Below are positions 47,050 through 56,000 of a DNA stretch of 64,000 nucleotides, piece by piece (position 1 is the stretch's first letter; each line of letters opens with the position of its first letter). The position numbers and the translations under genes are program-made. This DNA is from Bacillota bacterium (lineage in GTDB: Bacteria; Bacillota; Clostridia; Acetivibrionales; DSM-2933). The DNA is taken from contig JAEYYB010000106.1 of NCBI GenBank assembly GCA_023430975.1, positions 1 through 64,000 on the forward strand, in the 5' to 3' direction. The notes beneath the pieces were generated by a model, which saw only the letters and a list, made by a program, of their open reading frames with translations, had not been told where the DNA came from and did no database searches.

Positions 47050-47092
47050 CACTTTAGCACAAATTAAATTATATAAATATAGTGCTAAAGTG
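47050..47092. promoter_or_regulatory. Inverted repeat upstream of sigI
   Basis: Perfect 11-bp arms CACTTTAGCAC / GTGCTAAAGTG separated by 21 AT-rich bases, 135 bp before the sigI start. The spacing of two helical turns fits a dimeric regulator; a hairpin in the leader is the alternative. Confidence 0.4.
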
Positions 47093-47225
47093 ATAAAGAG
47101 TGCGGTTAACATATATACAGAGACTGCATAATACTTGAAAATAAAACTGATTGATTTAAAGGTAACTTTCCAGATATAACCTGGGAAATTATTCTGAAGA
47201 GTTAATTTCAAGGGGAAGTGAAATC

Positions 47226-47990
47226 TTGCTTAATTTTTTCCACTACAAAAAGGAAAAACCAAAAGACATAAGTATAAACGATATTATCATTAAAATCAAA
47301 AAGGGCGATAGGGAGTTAAAAGAGTGCTTCCTTAATGACTATAAACCTTTTATAGCCAAGGTAGTCTCTCAAATCACAGGCAAATATATTTATCCTGAGG
47401 AAAGTGAAGAATTCTCTATAGCTTTTATAGCTTTTAATGAAGCTATTGACAATTTTAATGAGAATACCAACGGAAATTTTTTGAGTTTTTCCAAACAAAA
47501 TATTAAATGGAAGTTGATAAATTATTACAAAAAGCATTCTAAAGACAAAAACGTTTACCCATTTACATATTTCGACAACGATAACAACAAGGATTTCGAA
47601 GAGCGCTACCTGACAATTGAATCAAACCAGGTCTACGAGTCTATTGAAAGAAAAGAACAGATTGTTCATTTTACGAAAAAGCTTAATGACTTTGGTATTA
47701 CCTTTGAAGATTTGTTGGTTTCCGGGCCAAAGCACAAAGATTCCAAAGAACTATTGATGGGTATAGCAAATGAGATTTTTTCCAGGAAAGAAATCTACAA
47801 TAAACTTTTAAACCAGAAGAGCATACCTGTAAATGATCTTCTTAAGGTTACCTCCGTGAGCAGGAGAACTATAGAAAGAAACAGGAAGTTTATTATTGCT
47901 GCTTGCTTAATTTTTAATGAAGATTTTGACTTTTTAAGACACAGTAAAAATACTTCCAGTATACACAAAAGTTGCCATATTCAAGATTAA
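47226..47990 (+). CDS. sigI: Sigma factor SigI
   Basis: 254 residues with a TTG start after AAGGGGAAGTG. The sigma-2 region (SEEFSIAFIAFNEAID, then FLSFSKQNIKWKLINYYKKH) and the SigI C-terminal domain (LNDFGITFEDLLVSGPKHKDS, then VTSVSRRTIERNRKFIIAACLI) are intact. SigI factors control cellulosome, carbohydrate and stress genes in clostridia and are held by a cognate membrane RsgI. The rsgI gene follows 72 bp downstream on the same strand. Confidence 0.92.
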   Translation: MLNFFHYKKEKPKDISINDIIIKIKKGDRELKECFLNDYKPFIAKVVSQITGKYIYPEESEEFSIAFIAFNEAIDNFNENTNGNFLSFSKQNIKWKLINYYKKHSKDKNVYPFTYFDNDNNKDFEERYLTIESNQVYESIERKEQIVHFTKKLNDFGITFEDLLVSGPKHKDSKELLMGIANEIFSRKEIYNKLLNQKSIPVNDLLKVTSVSRRTIERNRKFIIAACLIFNEDFDFLRHSKNTSSIHKSCHIQD

Positions 47991-48061
47991 AACAACTGAT
48001 ATAGCAATTATTGACTTCTTTTTATATTATTTTATATATGTTATTACACAGAAAAGAGGTA

Positions 48062-49855
48062 ATGAATTTGTATAGGGTGGGCTATATTTTTAGCATTCTA
48101 TCCTCAGATGTTATAATAATGACTGAGGATCTCGAATTTTACAAGATAAAACGACGTTCCGATATGATAGAGATAGGGCAGGAAATAAGCTTTTCTGAAG
48201 CTGAGATAGTTCCAGTCAAAAGCAGAAAACCAAACTATTTAAGACTTGCTACTATCGCATCTGGATTTGCAGCTGCTATCATATTACTTTTTATTGCATT
48301 TTACACAAACTTCACACATACATCCAATGAAATATATGCTTATATAGATGTTGATACAAATTTAAGTGTAAGGCTGAATGTAGATAAAGAAAATAAGGTT
48401 CTAGAGGTGGATTCCAATAATTCAACCACTAAAGGAATCCTTGACAGCACCGATTTTAAGAATAAATCATTAAGCGATGCTCTGTCTACTATTGTTGAAA
48501 AGTCAAAGCAGCTTGGTTTTACGACTGACAGTGAAGAAGAATATATTCTAATTTCCGCTTCAATCAAACCAGATAAAGCTAATAATCAGGATCAAAACCT
48601 TGATCATCTTGTTCAAAATGTTCGTAAAGATATAAAAGAGATGGATAGTTTTAATCTTAATAAAAGAATTATAAAAGTAGATTCCAAAACATACAAAATT
48701 GCAACAGATAATAACCTTTCCATGGGAAGATATATCACATATATAGAGTCTAAAAATAATGGAGCAAACCTTTCCATTGAAGATATAAGAGAAGGCTCTA
48801 TAGGAGGCATCATAAAAAAAGCTGAAATGTCTGACATTACAAGCAATACTAATAGTGACAATCAAGAAATTGCAATGAATCAGGATAATAGTAAAACAAC
48901 TGAGAAAGCATTACCAAAACTTAACAACAAGGATGATAAACATACTGGCAACGATAGTTATAACCAGCATGGGGGTCATAATAAAGGTTCTAATAATACC
49001 AATGCTCCAATAAATACTACATCTGTGCCCAAATATACTCCCCATGGTATTAAGAATACACCAGTTATTTTGACTTTTGAACACCCTACTCCAACATTCA
49101 TTATTCCTACACCAAACCCAACAAGAATTTATTCAGTGCCAACGCCTGTTACTATTGTGCAGAATACGCCAAACTTTACAAATAATTGGCCTGTTAGTAG
49201 AGAGACTCACTTGCCTCCAACAGAGAAAAGGCATAGTGTTGCACCCTCTATAATTCCAAGCCCTGTGTTTACTCCGAAGCCAATACCTACATTCAATTTT
49301 GTTTCACCCGTTGAAATTTCAATAAATCCAGCTTCGGAAGTTACTGCAACAAGTGCCTTTATAAGTGGTACAGTCACAAAGTTTGAACAGAATATGGGTT
49401 TTTATGGCGGTGGCTGTAATATATCATTGATTTATTGGGAAGCAAGCAATCCAATGAATGTAAAAGTTGCATCTTCAATAAGTAAGAGCGACTTTCCTGC
49501 TGATATATCAGCTACTATTAAAGATTTAAAACCATATACCACTTATCAGTTTAAAGTTACTGTGAACTTCTATTTTGGCAGCAATCTTCAGACATTTAAA
49601 ACACTGGCATTGGAAAGTAAAACTTCTAATGGCGTTTCAACAAGCACTCCAACACCGTCAATGCCTGTGAAGGTTACGCCTGTACCTAATAATCCATGGG
49701 TACTTTCCACACCAGTACTACCTGTTTGGTATACCCCTCCGAAGATATATATGCCACAGTATACTACTGCTAAGCCTACGAATTTATCAACTCCATATCA
49801 TACTACAACACCAGTACCCACTCCAACGAAAAATAAATACCTTAAATTTTATTGA
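48062..49855 (+). CDS. rsgI: RsgI-type membrane anti-sigma factor with FN3-like sensor domain
   Basis: 597 residues from an ATG at 48062 (AAGAGGT just before); the frame is open to 48011. Residues 1-50 are the cytosolic RsgI_N anti-sigma domain (YRVGYIFSILSSDVIIMTED). A membrane helix (about 62-82) is followed by the conserved extracellular RsgI core (EIYAYIDVDTNLSVRLNVDKE), where related proteins autocleave. A long Asn/Ser/Thr/Pro linker leads to a fibronectin III-like domain (about 420-525; EVTATSAFISGTV, LKPYTTYQFKVTV), then a Pro/Thr tail. The FN3 position is where other RsgI proteins carry carbohydrate-binding or enzyme modules, so it is the likely signal-sensing part. Confidence 0.88.
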   Translation: MNLYRVGYIFSILSSDVIIMTEDLEFYKIKRRSDMIEIGQEISFSEAEIVPVKSRKPNYLRLATIASGFAAAIILLFIAFYTNFTHTSNEIYAYIDVDTNLSVRLNVDKENKVLEVDSNNSTTKGILDSTDFKNKSLSDALSTIVEKSKQLGFTTDSEEEYILISASIKPDKANNQDQNLDHLVQNVRKDIKEMDSFNLNKRIIKVDSKTYKIATDNNLSMGRYITYIESKNNGANLSIEDIREGSIGGIIKKAEMSDITSNTNSDNQEIAMNQDNSKTTEKALPKLNNKDDKHTGNDSYNQHGGHNKGSNNTNAPINTTSVPKYTPHGIKNTPVILTFEHPTPTFIIPTPNPTRIYSVPTPVTIVQNTPNFTNNWPVSRETHLPPTEKRHSVAPSIIPSPVFTPKPIPTFNFVSPVEISINPASEVTATSAFISGTVTKFEQNMGFYGGGCNISLIYWEASNPMNVKVASSISKSDFPADISATIKDLKPYTTYQFKVTVNFYFGSNLQTFKTLALESKTSNGVSTSTPTPSMPVKVTPVPNNPWVLSTPVLPVWYTPPKIYMPQYTTAKPTNLSTPYHTTTPVPTPTKNKYLKFY

Positions 49856-49910
49856 GCAAAATCACTTCGTGGGAAATTACAGTGTTTCTACACCATAATT
49901 TCTTAGATAC

Positions 49911-49957
49911 AAATAAAATAAGAGGTCTGTCCATTTGACAGGCCTCTTATTTTATTT
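49911..49957. terminator. Strong bidirectional terminator between rsgI and the GerMN gene
   Basis: 21-bp stem AAATAAAATAAGAGG-TCTGTC / GACAGGCCTCTTATTTTATTT with one G-T wobble and a 5-nt loop, T-rich on both strands. It lies between two convergent genes. Confidence 0.9.
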
Positions 49958-49967
49958 ACTTTGATTA

Positions 49968-50990
49968 CTAATTTTTTATAATTTTTTCATCTCTATAAAA
50001 TGCTTCATCAAATTCCATATCGGAATATGTCTCAACAACCTTTCCTTCGATGAGGAACTGAACTTTTTTCACTGTTTTTAACTCTGTCAGTGAATTTACT
50101 ATAGAATTTATAGTGATTAATCCACCTGATGAGCCTGCAAAAGCATTGTTTTCGAACTCTTTGGAAAGATTAACTTTGCATATCCCATCCTTTGATGTAT
50201 TTATAGATAATATTTTGGTATTCTCCGGCATAACTGGATATAGATCCTTATTCTCCGGCCCCTTTATCAACTCCTCAATGATTTTTTTCTCAATGGTATC
50301 ATTTGCCCCTATCGAAACTTTTCTTTTTTCACCGACAATAAAATTAGAATTTGGGCTTCCAAAATAAACTGTAACAACCTCTGACTGACTTTTTGAAATT
50401 GTGCCGTTTTTATCCAGATTAACCTTTGCCATTTCTCCAAATGTTTTACCATTTGAATCCAACAATTCATGTCCCTCAACCATTATTTTAACCTTTTCAA
50501 TGCCCGAAATTTCAGTTAATGTATTAACTACAGAAATTCTTTTTAATTCTTCCGATATTCCGTTTTCCTTTTCCTTGTATTCCTTGGAAAAGTCAACAAT
50601 AACGGTTTTTCCATCCCTTTTTATACCTAAGATTGAAACCCCCTCTGGCAAAGTATTCCTCAATTCTTCCTTCTGGGGTCCCTCTATTAAAGCCTCTACT
50701 GTCGCTCTTAAAATAGCCATTTCACTGATTTCAATACTCCGAATTTCCTTAACTAGGGCTGTATTATCTTTATTGGAAAAATACAATGCTACCTTTTTCT
50801 TTGTGCTACTATTATCTTCATGACCATCGGTATTGCTATTATTGCCTTCTGAATCAGCTGCCTTGTCATTTTGTGAAGATGTAGCTCCATCTGGATTGGC
50901 CTTAGTTGTCTTGTTATTTGTATCAAAGCTACATGCTGTTAGTGTTATTAGTGCAAAAACAATCAATAATGTAATGCTTCTTCTCATCAT
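49968..50990 (-). CDS. GerMN-domain lipoprotein
   Basis: About 340 residues from an ATG at 50990 (or the adjacent one at 50987) after GGGGGAA. The signal peptide ends in LTAC, a lipobox. A Ser/Asn/Asp-rich linker precedes two GerMN domains in tandem (about 65-185 and 200-330; each has VALYFSN/VTVYFGS, ALIEGP/ELIKGP, LPEGVSIL/MPENTKIL and VDFSKEY/VNLSKEF). GerM lipoproteins function in spore envelope assembly and germination in spore-formers. Confidence 0.9.
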   Translation of the reverse strand: MMRRSITLLIVFALITLTACSFDTNNKTTKANPDGATSSQNDKAADSEGNNSNTDGHEDNSSTKKKVALYFSNKDNTALVKEIRSIEISEMAILRATVEALIEGPQKEELRNTLPEGVSILGIKRDGKTVIVDFSKEYKEKENGISEELKRISVVNTLTEISGIEKVKIMVEGHELLDSNGKTFGEMAKVNLDKNGTISKSQSEVVTVYFGSPNSNFIVGEKRKVSIGANDTIEKKIIEELIKGPENKDLYPVMPENTKILSINTSKDGICKVNLSKEFENNAFAGSSGGLITINSIVNSLTELKTVKKVQFLIEGKVVETYSDMEFDEAFYRDEKIIKN

Positions 50991-51021
50991 TTCCCCCAAA
51001 ATTACCTCCATATCGTTTAGA

Positions 51022-51114
51022 TTAAAGTGATTAATCTATTCATTTGTCTGTCGCAAATCCGTTGAACCGTTCGTTATTTGCTCTGACAAATGTAAGATTA
51101 TTAACACTTTTCAT
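51022..51114. repeat. Palindromic repeat family P, copy E
   Basis: About 92-nt hairpin just upstream of the GerMN gene, in inverted orientation to copy C: AAGTGATTAATC..CATTTGTC / GACAAATG..GATTATTAACACTTT, inner GCAAAT / ATTTGC, and the loop CCGTTGAACCGTTCGTT. Confidence 0.75.
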
Positions 51115-51206
51115 ATAATATAGACTATAGATAATTATAGCATAACGTCATCAAACCATCAAAGAGATAACATATTAATGGCATAAAATACAAAAAATAA
51201 AATACG

Positions 51207-51234
51207 AAATCTGTGCAATTATAGGCACAGATTT
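51207..51234 (-). terminator. Terminator of the ComEA-like gene
   Basis: Perfect 10-bp stem AAATCTGTGC / GCACAGATTT with an 8-nt loop, followed on the minus strand by a T-rich run, 40 bp past the stop codon. Confidence 0.8.
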
Positions 51235-51273
51235 CATATTATTTATTTACTATCCACACAAACTATCTTTATT

Positions 51274-52068
51274 CTATTTTACTGTAACAAATTCCTTCAG
51301 CCTATTGAATTTACTTTCACCGATTCCCGAAACATTTAATAAATCCTCAATAGCTTTAAATTTTCCATGTTTATTACGGTATTCCACAATATCTGCTGCA
51401 ATTGCAGGTCCAACACCTGGTAATGCTGCATCCATTTCTTCTGCTGAAGCGGTGTTTATATTTAATTTAGTACCTGTTCCCTGGCTTTTGCCTTTTTCAC
51501 TTGCCAGCACTCCTCCGCTATCTTTTATAATGTTTACAGCTTTACCGGCTTCATTATTTGCATCTCCATTACCGCTTGCTTTATTAGAGGAAGGCTGACT
51601 GCTTTTACCACTTTCTTCGCTGCTGGGTGGTTTATTTTCAATCCCGGTATTAGCCTCTTTCTTGGATTTTATATTAAGCCAGACATTCTCATTTAGGACA
51701 TATACCATATTGATATTATTATCTGCATCGTCGGTTAGCCCTCCTGCAGCATTAACAGCATCAAAAATCAATTGTCCCTTTTTAAGAGTTATTATTCCCG
51801 GCTTTTTCACACAACCTGTTATATATACCTTAATTTCGTCCTGTACTTCTGTCGGCGAGGGAGTTGACAGTTTATTCTCCATAGGGGTGCTAACGGCATT
51901 ACTAACTGTGACAAGGGATTTTTGATCATCTGACATAAATATAATAGGTTGATTCTTTATCTTTATCAAATATCCAATTGTCCCCAACACAATCAATAAC
52001 ACAATAGCTGACATAACAAGAATGCTTTTTCTGACATAAATTTCTCTACCGAAGAATTTAAATTCCAT
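51274..52068 (-). CDS. ComEA-like DNA-binding membrane protein (SLBB + helix-hairpin-helix)
   Basis: 264 residues from an ATG at 52068 with GGAGGG upstream. An N-terminal membrane anchor (about 13-34) is followed by an SLBB-like domain (IKVYITGCVKKPGIITL, FDAVNAAGGLTDDAD), a Ser/Asn/Lys-rich linker, and two helix-hairpin-helix motifs (LNINTASAEEMDAALPGVGPAIAADIV and IEDLLNVSGIGESKFNRL). This is the ComEA layout, a cell-surface receptor for double-stranded DNA in competence. No comEB or comEC gene follows. Confidence 0.9.
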   Translation of the reverse strand: MEFKFFGREIYVRKSILVMSAIVLLIVLGTIGYLIKIKNQPIIFMSDDQKSLVTVSNAVSTPMENKLSTPSPTEVQDEIKVYITGCVKKPGIITLKKGQLIFDAVNAAGGLTDDADNNINMVYVLNENVWLNIKSKKEANTGIENKPPSSEESGKSSQPSSNKASGNGDANNEAGKAVNIIKDSGGVLASEKGKSQGTGTKLNINTASAEEMDAALPGVGPAIAADIVEYRNKHGKFKAIEDLLNVSGIGESKFNRLKEFVTVK

Positions 52069-52100
52069 TATACTTACCCTCCTCAAATTATTCGGAAGTT

Positions 52101-52202
52101 AGGAATGGCTAAGAAATAGCATCCCATTCTCATCGTCCAAAACCCCGTTAAAGCGTCGGAATTTTGTCCTTGAGAATAGGTCGTTATTTCTAAGGCATTC
52201 CT
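52101..52202. repeat. Palindromic repeat family Y, full copy
   Basis: 102-nt hairpin upstream of the ComEA-like gene: AGGAATG..CTAAGAAATAGC / GTTATTTCTAAGGCATTCCT outside and ATTCTC..TCCAAAA / TTTTGTCCTTGAGAAT inside, loop CCCCGTTAAAGCGTCGG. The loop resembles CCGTTAAAGCATTCG of family P copy B. Confidence 0.7.
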
Positions 52203-52254
52203 CAATATATATTAATTCTTCGCATAAAGAAAAAAATCCTTTATTAGTATTTGA

Positions 52255-52280
52255 TTAGTAATTTGTTTAAACATTACTAA
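52255..52280 (-). terminator. Weak terminator-like hairpin after the PPTase gene
   Basis: 8-bp stem TTAGTAAT / ATTACTAA with a 10-nt loop, 20 nt past the operon's last stop codon, AT-rich after it. Stability is low. Confidence 0.35.
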
Positions 52281-52299
52281 GTAATTACTGAGTAATTTC

Positions 52300-53016
52300 T
52301 TAGCCATTACTTAGCTCTAGAGCAATTGATATGCAAAAATCCTTACACCCGAAGGATTTAAGTTCTATAGACATATCGTTTTTATAATAGTAATCATCAG
52401 TCGTATTAAGTTTTGAAAAATCCATCTTCATCCCAAGCTTGAATAGTTTGGAAACAGCTTCCTTTCTTGTCCAATAAGCCATCGCAATCCATGAATACTC
52501 ATCATTATGTATGCACTTTTCAAGTACCCGCTTTTCATTCTCAGTATAAAAATACTTAATAAGAGATTTATCAGGCATGAATATATTTTCAATATCCACA
52601 CCTATTTTCTTTTCTGCAACTACTCCAACACAATACGGATAGGAATGAGTAATTGAGGCTGTGCAAGATTGGTATTGTAGAATGTAAGGGGCAGAATCTG
52701 CCCCTTTTAATACGTCTATTTTTCCAAATTCTCTTTTTGTTCTTACATTCATATGCTTCATTAAAGCATTTTTTACAGCATATCTTCCGGCAACCCACTG
52801 TAATCTGTTCTTTTCAAGCTTTATTTTTTTCAGGTGTGCTATTTCAGCATCAGATAGTATCTTATAAATATCGCTTGAAACAAGAACTCTCCTTTTCTCC
52901 AGATCTGACATATTTATCATATCGAAATTGAAGCCAAACCTTTCTGAAAGCTGCAGAAGCCATTTATTTATAGATTCTTCAGTTTTATTTTCTTCTCTGT
53001 TTATTAATCCTATCAT
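52300..53016 (-). CDS. 4'-phosphopantetheinyl transferase (Sfp type)
   Basis: 238 residues. IGVDIE (about 137-142) and WTRKEAVSKLFKLG (about 182-195) are the two magnesium/CoA-binding signatures of Sfp-type transferases; AGRYAVKNAL and ITHSYPYCVGVV also match. It adds phosphopantetheine from CoA to carrier domains. The ATG overlaps the stop of the large synthase gene (ATGA at 53013-53016), so the two are translationally coupled and the synthase is its natural partner. Confidence 0.93.
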   Translation of the reverse strand: MIGLINREENKTEESINKWLLQLSERFGFNFDMINMSDLEKRRVLVSSDIYKILSDAEIAHLKKIKLEKNRLQWVAGRYAVKNALMKHMNVRTKREFGKIDVLKGADSAPYILQYQSCTASITHSYPYCVGVVAEKKIGVDIENIFMPDKSLIKYFYTENEKRVLEKCIHNDEYSWIAMAYWTRKEAVSKLFKLGMKMDFSKLNTTDDYYYKNDMSIELKSFGCKDFCISIALELSNG

Positions 53017-56000
53017 GAATTAATTCGCCTCACTATTACTCCCTTAGCATAATAATTGATATCATCATTCTCGTTATACATAATCACATCATATGTCTTC
53101 ATATCATCATTTTCATTTAGCAGTTTTCCATAAACCCTATAACTTCCAAGTGTCCGTGGAACATTGACAACCCCAAACTCTTGAATCTTCCAGGGCAAGT
53201 GAACCCTACCGCTGGATTCAGCTGAATGGATACCGCAAGCCTGCATGAGAGAATCCATAAAAACCGGGTTTATAAGCAGATTATCAAGGTTATACTGCTT
53301 ATTTGTAATCTGCTCTTCTGATAACAATATTGAATAGATGATTGAGTCATCATTAAATTGAGCCTTATTGAATTTTATGCAATTATCATCCATAAACAAT
53401 GGTCCAAAGCCTATTCCATTCTTTATTCTGTTTGCTTGTCCTGCCAGAAGCTCTCTTACTGTAAACTCCTTCATATTCCCATCTTCTATTTTCTTCAAGT
53501 ACTCCAAGTCCCCATAACTGCCAAGCGAGCTGTATATTTCCATCTTGTTAAGCTCAATAAATCTTCCTTCCATATTTTTAGGTTGGAAGTAGTTATAAAA
53601 GATTGCCTCATAAGAGCCTTCTTCAACCAGCTTCCTTGGCACCATGGTTATTTCCTGAGAATTCTCACGATGCAGCTTCATAGGATTAGCAAGTGTAATG
53701 TCTCTAAAGCAGTACTGGTTCTTTCTTCCGTGCAAAAGACTATGAAATTCAGCACAAATCTCCATAAACCCTACAGCCGGCATCAATGGTGTATCACCCA
53801 ACAGATGATTTTTGATTATCGGATCTCTTTTCACTGAAAGTACTTTGTATACCCTATCAACCTTTTCATCTTTTTTAGTGATCCAATCAATAGAAGGTGT
53901 CTTAAAAGTGCTTTCCTTTGTGATTGTAAAATCTTTAAAGCTGTTTAATCCCCTGCTTATAACAACTTCAGCCGCATTTATCCTGCTTGTCAGAACATTA
54001 ATAAACTCATGTGCTCCTCTATCAGGTTCTATAAGGTGAATTCCCAGTTCCTCCGAGTTTGTTTTCACAAACTCATTCCTCCATGCCATACCGATATCTT
54101 TCCAGCCTGACCATGCAATACTTAAAGCTTGTACCTTTTTATTTTGTTTTCCAGCCATAGACATGAAGCTTGTAATAAAGTTATTGGCAGAACAATAATC
54201 CAGCTGTGCTTCGTTTCCAAATCTGCCTGAGATGGAAGAGAAGCCAATGATAACCTTTAATTGTTTCTTATCCACAAACCTGTATAAATTGCATAACCCC
54301 TTAGTCTTAATTGTGAAAACTTCGTTAAATTCTTCTTCAGTTTTTTTATCCAGCACATTGCTTTTTTCAACGCCTGCAGCATGGATTACCACATTGACCG
54401 GTCCATGAACATTGACTGCACTCTTTATAGCAGCTTTAAGTTTGTCACAGTCCCTAACATCACAGTTAATATATAATACAGAACAATTCTTTGATTTCAG
54501 TTCATTCATAACAGCAAAAACAGATATTGATTTTAATATTTTGTCATACTCCTTTTGAACTTCTAAAGGTGTTGCTTTAATCCCTTTTTCCAAAAGAGCA
54601 TCTCTGATCTCAATTTTCTTTTTCTCTAAAGAAGATAAATCAAGTTTGGAAATTTCATCAATATCTGAAGGCAGCGAAGTCCTTCCTATAATTGTGAACT
54701 TTCCAGTTATCTCATTTGATAACTTCCTTATAATCTCTGCAGCTATTCCATTTCCTCCTCCTGTAATTAAAAAGTGCCCATCATTAAGCTGCAAATCATT
54801 TTTAAGATCTGACCTATCTAAATTATCAAGCTTTATAACTACCCTCTTATTATTGATATAACCAGTTTCGAGGGAACTTCCGCAAGCTTCAATTTCATCT
54901 ATAATTTTTGCTAAAGCCTCATTATCCAGTATTTTTTCTCCAAAGCCTCCAATATCCAGTACTTTAACCCTGCATTCAGGCCATTCTTTTCCAAGACCTT
55001 TATAAAACCCGCAGATAGCCCCGTAGAAAGGATCAGGTATAACATCCGACTTATTGGCAAATCCAAAGGTGCCATCCATGGCTACAGCTGCAATTATCCT
55101 TACTTCAGGTTTCTTTACGGCTTCTGAAAGACTCTTGTAGAAAACGAATCTTGACTGACTGCTTAAGGTAAGATATTTATCCTCTTCAGCCTCAGATAAA
55201 TTTGAAACATCCACATTTAACCCAATATGAGTTAAGTCGATAATAACCTCAATACTTTTCCAAGCCAGATCCTTAACCTTTTTTTCTATATCATGAGTAT
55301 TCATTGGATATACGAAATTAAAGCAGTGCAAATTATCAGTATATTTTTCAAAAAAGGCAGATGCCTTTTGCACAGTGTCTTCCTTATCACCTATTATCAG
55401 AACATTTTTTTTTTCAATTTCAAAATCTTTAGAATTTATATTCTCTTCTACAACCACAGGTACCTGCATGCATAATTGTCTCTCAAGATTATCTGCAATT
55501 GGTTTCTCATCATTCTCCCTGTCTAACTGGTCATATGTTTGTTGCTTTTCGTCACTAACACCAGGCAGCTTCTCGCTCTTTATATCAAAGGTGCTTTCTA
55601 TGAGCTCAATAATTGAACCTATTGTCCTTATTCTTGATGAATTTAGTATGTTAGGATCCTCAATTTTAAACATCTCACCAATCTTTGAGAAGATTGTTGC
55701 CTGCTTTATAGTATCTATTCCCAAGTCAGCTTCAAATTCCATTTCGCTTTCTAACATTTCCTTCGGGTACATGGTTATTTGAGATATTATATCTAAAATG
55801 GCATCTCGACTACCGCTATCAGTAGAACCCGCCGCATTTTTGCATTCTATTCCATCGCTTTTATTTTGTCCTTCGGTTTTACCATGTAAAAGCCTTACAA
55901 TGTGTCCTATTGTAGGATAATTTGATAGTGCTATTGAGCCATAATATTTTAGCCCAAACTTCTCTGATAGCATTGAAAAAATTGTTGCCTGTTTTACTGT

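Noticed and set aside
38204..51114. Repeats as a CRISPR array
   Set aside because: Copies are kilobases apart, inverted relative to one another, about 95 nt long and palindromic, with no spacers or cas genes.
55710..56000. Thr in the carrier motifs as a sequencing error
   Set aside because: Two independent domains show it with different codons (ACA, ACT), and no single-base error explains both.
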